In this document: one piece after another, positions 1 to 12,800 of the stretch | Position numbering within the stretch: position 1 is the first letter of the stretch | Layout of the letters: each line of letters begins with the position of its first letter | Source of the DNA: Henricia sp. BOLD:AAB3569 | Lineage: Eukaryota; Echinodermata; Asteroidea; Spinulosida; Echinasteridae | Direction: 5' to 3' | NCBI GenBank assembly: GCA_037783545.1 | Contig: JBBELK010000329.1 | Coordinates: 434,001-498,000 of the forward strand | Length of the DNA stretch: 64,000 nucleotides | Notes under the pieces: model-generated | What the model saw: the letters and a program-made list of their open reading frames with translations, nothing else | Database searches by the model: none | Told to the model about the DNA's origin: nothing | Translations under genes and position numbers: made by a program

Positions 1-609
1 CCATGTTCCCAAACAGTTTGGAGGAAAAAAATTTTTGGACTGCCAACATTGTTCCTTCAAATGGAGCAGTGCATTTTACTGCATGTACCGTTGACCTGTG
101 ACAGTTGGGAACTGGAATATTATCAAAGTTAAAAATGAAATTTAATTGCCTCCATGTAAATCCCATTTTATGAATAGTACATTATTTAAATTGGCCATAT
201 CAGCACAAAATGTTTTACAATTTTTCAATTTTCAACCATCACATTGCAAAAACTAAGGAGTGCACTACTAAATTGCACTGCCAGCCATGTTATGGGACAG
301 GGTTTCTTTTTTAAATGATGTGACAATAAATAAAGCACCTACTCTGCATGGCGCACAGTGACAGTGTGGTGAACCCTAAAATAGCCACCATGCAAAAAGT
401 CTATACATGTGTATACATGCTTCTTTTTTGAGATAATAACGTAAAATGTGAAGTCTTTTTCTACTTGCAAACTCATCTGAGATCGTTTATTAAAAGTTTG
501 TAATTAACTCTGAAAATCTTGCATCAAAATTATAATGCACTTTTAAAATTAATGGTCTTATAATCCTTTGTTCTTGATATGCGCAATCTTCTCTTGTGTC
601 TGATTGCAG
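1..609. other. Intron (or 5' part of gene) upstream of first visible exon
   Basis: AT-rich sequence without a convincing reading frame. It ends in a pyrimidine-rich stretch and the acceptor AG at 608-609, so it is read as the intron that precedes the first visible exon of the lipid transfer protein gene. I see no promoter or repeat that I can name in it. Confidence 0.6.
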
Positions 610-811
610 CAAATTGCACACAAGCTGATTAACTCAACCAGGGTGTGCAGCTATGAACTGCGTGATCAAAACATCAAGAAAGTGGACTGCAGGGAAAGCC
701 ATGTTTTCAACCCATTCAGCTACAATGGAGAGCGTGGTGTGGCCACTTCCATCCAGCAGGAGCTTAAATTCAAGGAGACTATGAAGCTAAATAGCATCTT
801 GAAGATCAAAG
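610..811 (+). CDS. LLTP exon 1 (of those visible): end of N-terminal beta barrel
   Basis: Starts in phase 0 after TTGCAG and ends one base into a codon before GTGAGT. Encodes IAHKLINSTRVCSYELRDQN and the CRESHVFNPFSYN stretch, which corresponds to the apoB segment around LFLPFSYKN at the end of the N-sheet barrel of the LPD_N module. The reading frame stays open in the intron up to 948, but the splice donor at 812 and the phase of the next exon fix the end at 811. Confidence 0.88.
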
Positions 812-3800
812 GTGAGTCTTTGTTTGAAATAGATACAGGCATTAAACTAATTTATCCATTTCATAGACAGTGCAGTGATCACACCAACCTTTTTGGTTCC
901 ACGTCCAAATTTGAGATTGCAAATTTCCTGTTTTCTCTCCATGGATAGTATTATGGGGAGGCATTTTCTATGATTGTTGGGTTAGAACGAAATCCATTTT
1001 TTGGAAAAAATACCTAAAATGTTTGTTTTAAAAAATTGAAAGCCCGTTTACTCTCAGCCCGCTTTGCCAAATTGAACTCTGTGTTTTCCAAAAAATTGCA
1101 AGTTAGAGCTGTTTAGGTGCTATTGCAAATACAACGGTGTATTAAAAAAAAAAGCGGATCAATTCACCTTTTGTGTTGGGTTGAACCCCGCAATTGCTAA
1201 GTTTAACCATGAAGTTGTTGAGGCGGTCGCTTATAGAGTAAACATATCCGAATACTTGTTCGACAATTGAGCGTCCTTGGGGCGGAGCTTGTGCAGTTTG
1301 CGCAAATTTAACTGACGAATCCAGTGCCAGTTTCGAAACATAGCAGCCCACACATGCATTGCATGCACAATTAGCGGTGACCATTGTTGGAAATGCAGAT
1401 TGAACCTGGATTGAGACATAGTTCAAACGTTTTAGATTTGCGGTCGCATTGAAAATCTTTATCGACTTTCGCTGTTCCGAAATTAAATGCAGCATGATTT
1501 GCACAGTATCAATGATCAACATCATACAAATTAACAAGGTCATTAATCACTAACAATAATTACCCTGAATAAATATTTTTATTATTTTGTTTACCATCTT
1601 TTTTAGACAACATGGTGAAGAGTGATCTAATTTATGAGTTTGAGGAACAGCAGCCATCTGCAAACGCTGACAGCACCTATGCCGATCAAGTGCTGACACA
1701 GTTGGTGCAAGGCTCTTTGGAGGAAGTCCAGCTTGACTCTGCGCGTCTCTTTGGTGATGTCATCGGCAGCATCCGCAGCCTAAACTATGATGCACTGAAG
1801 GCACTCTTTGACAAAGTCAAAAATGGAGATGTTGAGCTTGCCAGGTGAGTACATCTGTTTTTACTAGTAATGAGAAAAAAATTCAATATGGACCTCATCA
1901 GGAATAGAGCCTGAGACAACTGACTCAACAGACAGATGCTCTATACCAGCTGAATGTCATTTTTTCTGGTATTGAAACCAAGGATTCCTGAAAAGTGCCC
2001 AAGGCACTGTAGCTTGTAAGCATGAAGAAACCTGTGAAGAGAAGACGATAAAGAAATGCTCAGTCTGGTTTTAGATGTGGGAGGAAAACCCCTACACAAT
2101 TCTGCATAGGGGAAACCCACAGAATCAAGCAGGGACTGAGAACCCAATCCACATACTTACCCGAACAGGATTCGAACCAGAGCCACAGAGGTGGAAGGCG
2201 AGGAAAGAACCACCACGCTAACCTGATTCCCTAAGTCAGATAGAGGTCTCTGATTCAAATAATGTTTTTTTCTCTCATTCCACGTTTGGTCGTTTCATTT
2301 CAATGATTATTATACACCATACCAAGTGTTGCTGTTTTGACTAGAATTGACCTGTCGTGAACTCCCCATAAGAAGGCACATTTGTATTTGTTCTATACCG
2401 AGTAACTAAAGAAATGCAAAAATATTCTCTACCTTTTGACTGAAAAAAACCCGTCGGTCTGAGAGTGGAAATTATTAGCACACAACTAAGCTTTATTGAG
2501 TCATACATAAACAAGCTGTTATGTGAGCATTTCGATGTGAACTTAATTACAAAAGTAATTTTTAAGTTTTGATTAAACTAAAAATTGGAATTTCTTTTGT
2601 TGCTCCGTATACTTTTGTGGTTTGGTCAAGTCCTGTTCAAAATGCACTCAATATTTTCATGCTAATAAACTCAAGACTTTGCTAAATCCTTTTCATTTCA
2701 GGACCTACATGTATGATGCCATTGTTCAGTGCGGCAGCGTCCCTTGCTTCAAGGTGATGAATGACCTCATCATAGATGACACTCTTCCTTCGCCAATCTC
2801 CGATGTTCTGATGTACATCATGGCTTTCCGCCAGTACCCTCCCCTAACACTGATCGAGGAGAGCTTGCGTGTTGCCCAGGTCCACAAGAAGCAGTCTGTC
2901 ATCCTTCCGCTGAGCATTATGGTACACAACTTCTACGTCGACAATGAAGCAGACTTGAAAATTGCTCGCGAGGTAAGAAGATTGCGAATTGACCTTGGGT
3001 CGATTTCAACATACCGCGGTGTGTTTTCTGGAAGGTGGGGCTCTTTCGGAAGGCACATGGGCCAATTCCACTATAAATTATTTGATCCTCAGGCCTGTTA
3101 GCGCCCTGGTGCCAAGAATCTGCCTGGCAGAATGGTGTAACTGATTTTTGGCACCAGAGCGCTTATATGCCCTTCTGCCAGGCACACAACGACTGGCTGA
3201 CCCTGGGAAATCTGGACTTCTAGCCAAGCCCCTTTTATTTGTGTACCCTACATAATAGAAGCTATCAAGCAGAATATAACGCTCTGGTGACAAGAATCTG
3301 CCTGGCAGAAGGGCGTAACTGATTTTTGGCACCAGAGGGCTTATATGCCCTGCTGCCAGGCACACAACGACTGGCTGACCCTGGGAAATCTGGACTTCTA
3401 GCCAAGCTCCTTTCATTTGTGTACTCTACACATTGTAAACAACAGCTATTTGCAACAAATGGCCTGAGAAAGAATGAGCCCCAGGATGCAGCACTTCTGG
3501 ACTGTGTAGTTATATGTGCGTAGCGTTACATGTATATAAGCTGCTACTCTTTTTTTCCCAGCTACCTGAACCCTTGAAGGAGTCAATCCGCTTGATGCGT
3601 GACATGATTGGCACTGACTGCTCCGTTCCGGCTGAGATCCAAGGAGAGGAGAGAATCGAGAAAAACCGCCGTATACTCCTCGCTCTCAAGGTGAGATTAT
3701 TATTCCTGACAAGTTTGGAATAATGAATGACTGACTGGAAATCGCATTGTTTCTTTTTTTGAGTTATAACTCTTGCTCTAGTGTGCTGATAAGATTAACG

Positions 3801-6800
3801 TACCGCATGAGATCATACCACCAGGGGCCAATTTCATGGCGCTGCTTAAGCACTAGCTGAAAACGTGTGCTTACTGTAGCAGAAAAGTTAAGGCTAACGT
3901 TAGGCTAAGTGCTAACGTTGAGGCTATTTCAAGGTCGCGGCCTGCTTAAGCATGCGCATGCTTGGAAACGAGCATTGTTGTGTCACCAGTGTTTAGCAAA
4001 TTTTGCTTCTCAAGCTAGCAGATGTTTAGCAGTGCTTAAGGTTACGGTCTCCATGAAATAGCCGGAGCCTCCGTTAGCACACTATCGGCTGCTAAACAGC
4101 TCCATGAAATTGGCTCCAGGTCTGTACATATCTCAAGTTAAACTCTTTTTTGGACTACAAAAGTGGCGAGTTTTGACTAGTGTTGGAAGAAACCGAAGAT
4201 TTTGAAATCTGAATATTTGTATTATTAAAATCCAAATATTTGATCCTCTGATTTCACAATTTTGCACGATCACCAAAACACCAAATAAACAACAAAAAAT
4301 GCACTGCTTGCTGTACCGATGCATGGCAAGTCTTTGATCTTTTTTGTAAATGTTATTACGTGATTTGTTTTTGAATTTCGGTTTGGCAAACGAAGAGGTT
4401 TGGTGCCTTTACGTTTTGTTAGGTGACTGCACTTGTGGGCAAAGGATGGGCAAGCTTGCTAAAATAAATACATCTTTAATTGCATTTCCAATTAAAAATG
4501 GAGGATCGATATTTTTTTGCATTTGGTTTTGAATATTTAGTTTCCAAAAGTGAAACTGTATTGCAAAATCCAAACCAAATATTTCAAAATCAATGCCTAA
4601 TAATTTACATGGTTAATTGATACAGAGCATTGGCAACATGGGCGACGTGGTTCAAAAGCATGACAATGACGAGATGTACACGGCTCAGCATGTTGTGCAA
4701 CGTCTGAAGGCATGCATCGCTCGCACAGATGTCCATCACAACATCACTATGGCAGCTATCCAGGCTTTCCGTCGCTTCAGCATTTCCAGGTATTGTGTTG
4801 CTCGTGTGATCCCACTTTATTGTAATACGATTATAATCCAATTATAATAAGTTTGTCGTCTGACCCCGGTCGTCGTTGGAATTATTACAATCGTATCATA
4901 ATCAAGTATTTATGAGATTTTTCTCGTGTGACCCCGGCTTTAGTCACAGGTGGAGATAACACCATTTTTTCACGGTTTTCCAATCATGTAATCTATCTTT
5001 AAAACTCCACTCTATTTTTCTTCCCAAATCCCAGCGCTGATGAGAAAGGCATCCGTGGCAAACTGAAGGAGGTTCTGAGCGATTCTTCAAGGTCCAACCA
5101 TGAACGCATTGCTTCGTACCTGACCGTCATGCGAAGCCATCCCTCCGTGGCCGACTTGGCTAAGATTGTTGACCTCATGCTGAAGGAACCTCTCATGCAG
5201 GTCAAGGCCTTCGTGTTCTCTCACATCGAGAACGTTCTGGAGTCCGAAGAGCCTGCTGTCCAAGAGTAAGTTACCATCTTTTGTTGATGTGATAATGTAA
5301 TGGTGGACACTTGTATAGCGCACATGTCTACCCTAGGATACTCCTCGCACTGTTGCCATTAACATCATCGCTGCCTTCAGGAAATCACCAGAACCATTTC
5401 GTTTCAACTAGGTGGCTACCTGGCCAAGGCGCACAACCCTATCAGCAGTTAGATTGTGGCATTCCCCTAACAGCTCCCCAAATATCGCTTGGGTTGACGA
5501 GGCAATTGAGATTAATTGTCTTGCCCACAGACACAAACACGTTGGCACAAGTGGGGCTCGAACCCCCAATCCTTCGATCACGAGCACGGCTAGATACCCA
5601 CTAGACCACACGTCCTCCCACAATATAGAATTTGACAAGTTGAATTTCACAACCTGTGAAAGAATTTATGAATCTCTAAGATTTGAATACCTACATATAC
5701 ACACTGTAGTTACCATAGTTAAATAAAAAGTGAAATCTGGGTAAGTCAAACTCGGCTAGTGGAGGTGCGGTCGTCTAGTGAACAGCGCATCAAACTTTCG
5801 AGTTCGAGCGATAAGTCCATTATTCAAGACCTGGTCACTGCTATCGTGTTGTGTGCTTAGGAAAAACACTTTACTCCCATTGAGTCTCTCTACTCAGGTG
5901 TATAAATGGGTACCAGAAAATACTGGTTGAAAAAACCCAACTAACTGCTGGGATAAGCCTGCAATAATTCCATGCCATGGATGAGTACCGGCCGTGTGAG
6001 CCAGCTTGGCTCGTGAAACCACTGTAAAGTTTACAAAGCTATGCTAACTAAAAAATTAAATCGCAAGAAAATTTTCATGGTAGAGTTAACTGAGTTGAGT
6101 ACTTTGGTGAAGGAATACCTGAGGGAGTATACCACTGTGCTTTATAGCTCAGCTGGTAAAGCATCTACCCGGTTAGTCAGAGGTTTGGTAATTTGATGAG
6201 CAGCAACCAAGGATGCCAAACAGTATAATTCTGCAAATAGGTTTCCTGGGTATGAGGAACCACAATTTAGATAAATTATGTCAAATGAAATTTAAAATTG
6301 ACTTATCTTCAAATTTGTTAAAAAGTGTAATTACAACAATTTTGCACTGTATTTATTCTTTTCCTTGACGACAGACTTAAGAAGAATCTTGTTGCTGCAT
6401 TGGGAAACCGCAAACTGCCAGAATACCCCAAGGACCCTCTGCGATACTCCACCAACATTGAGAAGTCTGAGGCCGTCACCGTGCCCTACCTCAACAAGAC
6501 AATGGCTGCACAGATCGAGTCTAATGTCATCTTCAGCCGTGAGCACTACTTGCCTCACCATGTCATGCTCAACACAACCATTACTGTCCTTGGACAGAGT
6601 ATCAACATCTTTGAGGTTGGTAGATTTTATTAAGGGTATAAAAGTGTGTTTTGTCAGTCTTAAACTGTATGTTTAATACCGGCTGGCTACCTGGAGGCTG
6701 ATTGTAAATATATGTCACAGACATCACAGAAAACCCCGAGAACTTTTGATGTTGTCTGGAGCAAACCTTAGTGAGTTGTTGTTTCAGTTATCGAGTTAAC

Positions 6801-9800
6801 ACTTTGAGCAAATCCACCTAAATTCCAGCCATTTTCTGCCATCTTCGTGCAAATCACATGGCACTCGTCGGGAGTAAGAGTACACTCCCTATCTGTCTGG
6901 GAGCAGCGAGAGCATACTCTCACTGACCCGAGTGTCATTATTATTGCTGTTCGCGTGATTACTACTCGGGTTAACACAAGTACTCGACCAAATGCAACCA
7001 TGAGGGCTAACAGGTTAACAAATTTTTCTTCTGTACTCACTAGGCTGGAGTTGAGATGAACGGCTTTGAGCCCGCTCTGGAAGCCATCTTCGGTCCGATG
7101 GGCTACTATCCCGATGACATCCTAGGTAGTCTCTTCAAGCAGATGGACCAGAAGATCCTGTCCAAGATGTGGGATGCTTACACCTTCCTATTGGAAGAGG
7201 TCAAGGTGCAAGCTGAGGAGCTTCGTAACACACCATGGGCCGAACTGGACGACCTTCTCTTGGCCAAGCTGCAGGAAGTCAAGCAGGCTGTGCTGGACAA
7301 GTTTGGCCTGACTAGACCCAATGCGGTACCTCAGGAGGAAAGTCCGATGGTCAAACACATGAATGAAGTAGTGAGTGTTATATGTTAATGATATCTTCAA
7401 AGTTTATCAATTTGTTTGAGCTGATTAACAGAAACGAAGCTGTCTTGCCTTATTGGCCCAATGTATCATTTATTTGCAAGATGAAAAGTTTTACGGATTT
7501 CTGGCCTGGAATAAGGGGATAACATATCTACAGAAGAGTGTTGGTAAAAAACTAACAAATTTCAACTACAAAAATTTCAGCTTCATAGATGCATCAATGC
7601 TTCAGAAAACCCTTAAATTCCATGCAGCATGTTTGCCTATCACCAAGCGGAAATGTTTTATATTTTTGTGTGAGGAATGAAATTGTTTGTGTGCCCTAGA
7701 TGTATAGAAATTTTGTTTTTGAAACAAGTGGCTTTGTTATTATAAACACAATAAGTTTAGTCTCATAGTGTGAGACCAAAACCGCAAGTTATCCTCCCCC
7801 CCCCCCCCCCCCCTCCCCCCCCCCCCCCCAAAAAAAAGAGATCCTCTGGTATTTTTAAAATTATACCAAAACAGACATAACAGAACTGGTTCTTAATAAT
7901 ATCATTGGTCGGATATCCAGGGACTTGGATACTCAGCATTGGCTTATTCTTTCCCACTGCAGTTGACACAAGCTTTGCCAGCCGAGTATGAAGACCAGCT
8001 GAACCAAATCCACCGTGCAATCCCTCGGGAACCGACCTCGCCTGAAGCCTCCATCTATGTGAGGATGCTTGGCAATGAACTCGGCTATGTTAGTCTTGAG
8101 GACATTAAGGCCATCATTCCAAAGTTGAACCTCAGCATGGAGAACATCAAGACTGTTGCCAAGAAGGTTTGTACAAGGGCAGCCTCACAATTTAAAGACT
8201 ACATACTTATACAATACAATAAAATAAAATAAAAAATTCAATATATACTCTGACCAAAAGATCAAAAGGACTGAGAAATGTAACATGTTTTATCGGGTCT
8301 GATATGCGTCAAAACTGGGCACACCAAAACACAAGCGTTTGTGTGCATATTGCACTCAGTGCTTTTAAGTGAATTACTGTGCATGCCATGCACAGCAGCC
8401 GATTTCACGAAAAATGTTGTAGCCTGCGCTACTTTTGAAAATGGCATTAGCCCCATAGCTTGCGCGTAATTATTGCTGGAATGATGCGCAACTTACGCAA
8501 TAAAAAGTGGCGCAAGTGGGCTAACGTACGCAGTGTGTAAGGTTTCATGAAAGCGGCTGCAGTTTCCTGAGAATCTATGCCTTAAACTTTGTCTATGTGT
8601 TTTCTTCTAGTACGCTCAACAACTGATGGAAAATGTTGCCAATGGTATCGAGAAGAACATCACCAAGAGCTTTGTCTTTTTGGAACGTGACTTCATTATC
8701 CCGACTGGCACTGGTCTGCCGCTCAACTGCTCCGTTAATGGCATGGCTGTGCTGAGTATGCGCGTGCGTGCTGCCCTCAGCATGGAACCAATTACTATGA
8801 AAGCTTACGTCTCTGGCAGGATTGCTCCTAGGTGAGTTACATGTATGTGACTTTTATGCCTCGGTAGTTCCCGTGCACCTACATGTATGGCTTCAACACT
8901 TGAAAGATATAAAGGCAGTGTATCATTTGCAATGACCCAATATTTTACTTCATTTTGGCAACACAGACCATAGTTTCCTCAAAATGTCTGGTCTCAAAAT
9001 ACAAAAAATAAGTTTCAGTTGTTCTGGAGAGATAACTTAGACCCAAAAGGGTTACAAATAGTGTGACAACATGCCTTTTTAAATACCCTGTGTACAAATT
9101 TCCAATATATGCTTGTAACCGGGATAGCCTAAAATGTAACACAAGTGTCCGTCCCGGTTACGAGTGTATATTGGAAATTTGCGGCACCGCTCGAGAACAG
9201 CTTACTTAGTGCAGGCGGTACCACCAAAAAACCGCAGGTACCGCAGTCGGTGCCGGCGGTTAGATTTGTGTGTCTTCCCTAAAAAGGTTTGCCGTCTTTC
9301 ATCAGAATCCATTTTTAATCTTTTTGTCTCAACTTTCAGTGCCTCCGTGGAAGTAGTCGGCACCATGGGAGTGAAGGTTCCAGTGGTTGCTGAAGCAGCA
9401 GTCATGGCCAATGCGACTGCCTATCACGCCTCCCATATTGAGGGTAACATCACCATGAGTGGCACCCATCTCAAAATCAACCTCAACAACACCAATAGGC
9501 CCATCCATGTACTCACATTCTCAACCAACTTCTTCTTGCTCAAGTAAGGATACTTTTTATTGCCTGCAGTATACTTTAAAGGAGCTTGTTCAGAATTCTC
9601 CAGAAAATGGATTTCGTTCTAACCTAACAGTCATATTAAATACCTCCCCATATCCATGGGAAAAGAAAAAAATATTTGAAATCTCCAATTTGCATCAGCT
9701 TTGTCCGAGAGGGTGAGATTTAAAAGCCATTTAAAAAAATCAATTTGAGAATCTGCTACTTTCAATTTGGCATCCCTCAATGTTGATACATGTACATTGC

Positions 9801-12800
9801 TGGAGACGGTGGCGAAAAGCGTGTGCTGCAGCTGAAGGTTTCTAAAAGAATGCTGGATCACCCCTAATGTCATTGCACACCACCTTGATCGTTTTGTGCA
9901 ACTCATCAAGAGGTGCAAAGGGACCTCTGACATAGACAGTTTCTCTTCTCGTTATTAAAAAAAAACCAAAAAAAACAAACAAACAAGAAAACAAGAGAAG
10001 CCGTTGTCCAACAAGTTGTACTCCCTCTTTCTGTAAAGGCCTGATGGTTCCCTGATGTACATCCCCGGAGTGCAGCAAGACCGTGTTGAAGCCAAGAAGT
10101 GCATCGGAGTAACCAAGAAGGTCCTAGGCGTCGACCTCTGCGTGGCTTGGGCTTACCCCAATGCCAGTTTTGTTGACACTGCACCTCGTTTCCCCATCAC
10201 AGGACCGTCTAGCTTCAACATCACCATTGTCAATACAGACGAGTGAGTATTTTCTTTTTCTTGTCAAGATAGTTTGTTTTCTTAGCTCCGCGCCACGTTT
10301 TTTTTTTCATTTGAAAATATATATCTATCCAAATACCAAATTTGCCATACAAGAAGAACTAAATATCAAAGCCAACTTCTCATTTTGGTATTTAGTATTC
10401 TTTGAAACCTTTCATTTTCTTTTTTGTATTATTTAATTTTGTATTATTGTTATTATCATTTAATGTATTTAGCATGTCAAGACTTCAAGTTTGGGTTTCC
10501 AAATAGACAATTATCAAAGGGGGAATCAAGTTAGTAAGGCGGTACTTTTTCACCTTCCACCTCTGTCAGGAATTATATACTCTTCCAAAAAAGAAGCTCA
10601 GTTTTTGACGTATATACAGTAAACTTGTGGATGACAAGGCACTGATTGAACGTCACTATGGAATCATCGCACTCAGTGATTTCCTTCAGGACCAAGTGTA
10701 CCTGTTTGAATGAACTGATTTCCACAGCAATCAAATTTTCTGTTTTGAAAGAATCCTGTAGATAAGGGCTCTTAGAAAACCAACTTTGTTGGGTTTATAT
10801 CCAACTTATTGAGCCTGCGTGGTATGAGCTAATCTCTTGGAGCCGTGTATTTCCCAAGCAGCCATAGAAGTGCGGGAGCTCAGAGAGGCACTTCAGGCAG
10901 AGTGGCACACCCTGCCCCAGTGGCTCTTACGGAGGCTGGTGCAGTAAACCTTGCCATAACAGACGTTCATAGACATTACCTCTCTCAACCTCCTTGATCT
11001 TTTGCTAAGATTATAATTTGCCTTTCTTTTTTTAACCATAAAAAAAGACTGTCATGTTATTTTGCACTTAATCTGTAGGGCTCTGAAGACCTACACCCTC
11101 GAGTTCCAGTACAAGATGCTTAAGAAGGGAGGAAGCACCGGCAAGAAGACCCTGGCCATGATTGCCAAGAGAAAACCAACCCAACCAGTTGAGATTACTG
11201 ATGTCATCCTTGTTAACTTCACTGCACCAGGTAGGATAGTCAGGGCTACACAGATAGGCACTGAAGTGCCAAGTGTGTTGTATTAATGGACCAAATGAGA
11301 AATGACGTCAACAATGTAAAGAAAACCACGTCGCGCAGGGGTTCATGGGATTATTTGGAGTAATCTAATAATAATGTTGGTCTGTAAACTTGACATGATA
11401 GGCGCTTAAATCGCTACCATAACAAATTTATTACCAAAAACTTTGAGAAACTCTTCGGAGGTGGCTCTAGTGCCAGGGGCTAACTGCATCCCAATCAATT
11501 GGAGAGCCCAATGTAAGTACAGTGATTCTGATAAACGTAAACACAGACATAATGAGTAGCGGTTCGGGGAGTACTCCATTTAATCCTATCATGCTTCACG
11601 CGGAGAGGATTATTACGTCATCTTGCTTGCGGGCTGAAAAATAAATTACCAGTTCTTTTCCTGATCTCATACCAGGCCAGGAACTCCGCCGAGAGATTTC
11701 CTCCCTCTTCACCTTCAACCGTGTCAAGCGTGAGGTCAAGTGGAACATGTCCATCCCAGAGCTCAAGACCTATGCCTTTGTCGGCCTCCTAAACCTGACC
11801 GACCCGACCACCTCCACATCCGGCCTGCACCTCGTAGCCAATGCTACCGCTGGACCTGTCTACAACGCCTCAATCTCCACCACACTGAAGAGCATTGTGA
11901 CCCAAGGAAGGACCAATTACACGGCCGTCTTCAATGCGTCTGTGATGGAGTTGTATGTTGCCAATGTTATGCAGTATGTGTACGAGGCTAATGTGTACAC
12001 AGAGGACCACTTGAAAGCAGGCATGACGTGGTACTACTACTGGTAAGTAGTTTAAGGCAGTTGTAAATTTTATCTTCTGAACATCTTTGTCTTAACCAGT
12101 TAACGCCGACATTATTTGAATAGTTTTTAATAGTTCAACAATTTATGGTGCGTGTACCCTTGGACAAGGTACTTTGCCAAGCATTGCTTCTCTCCACCAA
12201 TTAGCAAAATGGGTACCTGAAAAGGTAGCGAAAGTTGATGTGTTTGATTAGCCGTTGAGCGCCTAAGGCAGCCGGGGCTGTATACTCCCCAGGGAGCTGA
12301 GATGGTATAATGGAGTGATTTAATGGAGCCCTATGATCAGAGAGATGATAATGTAGGCGCCTTGATCGGGATTTCCCCGGATAAGTGCGCGGTATAAATC
12401 CATATCATTATCATAAACTATTTTGGTCATTTTCCTCGAAAATTCCTGCAGTGGGGGTTGCTTTTGTTCTCGCCGGCCTCGTGCATCTAAAAACATCAAC
12501 CGGCCCTTTACACGTTACTGACCGATAAAATATGTTAATATCTTAGCCTCCGCGATCTGTCGGTTATAGTTTAACTTGGAATTTTTATTTTTTATTTTTG
12601 TTTATGGGTATATCTTGTGCTTTCTTACAGGGATGACGAGACTCCATTGTACAAGCAGCTTCTCTTCCCAGTGTACGACTACCGCATCAACCACGAGAAG
12701 TACCGTGAGGATACCGTAATGGTCGAGTACACCAAGGATCACATACTTCGGACCGCTGAGGGCAGTGCTCTCATTAGCGTCTTTGGCCAAAACCTTACAG

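Noticed and set aside
604..948. Start codon at 604 as gene start
   Set aside because: The TTG at 604 lies within the splice acceptor and the protein matches an internal part of the family, so the true start is upstream of the window.
7763..8020. Glycine-run protein on the minus strand
   Set aside because: Translation of the poly-C tract, opposite exon 9.
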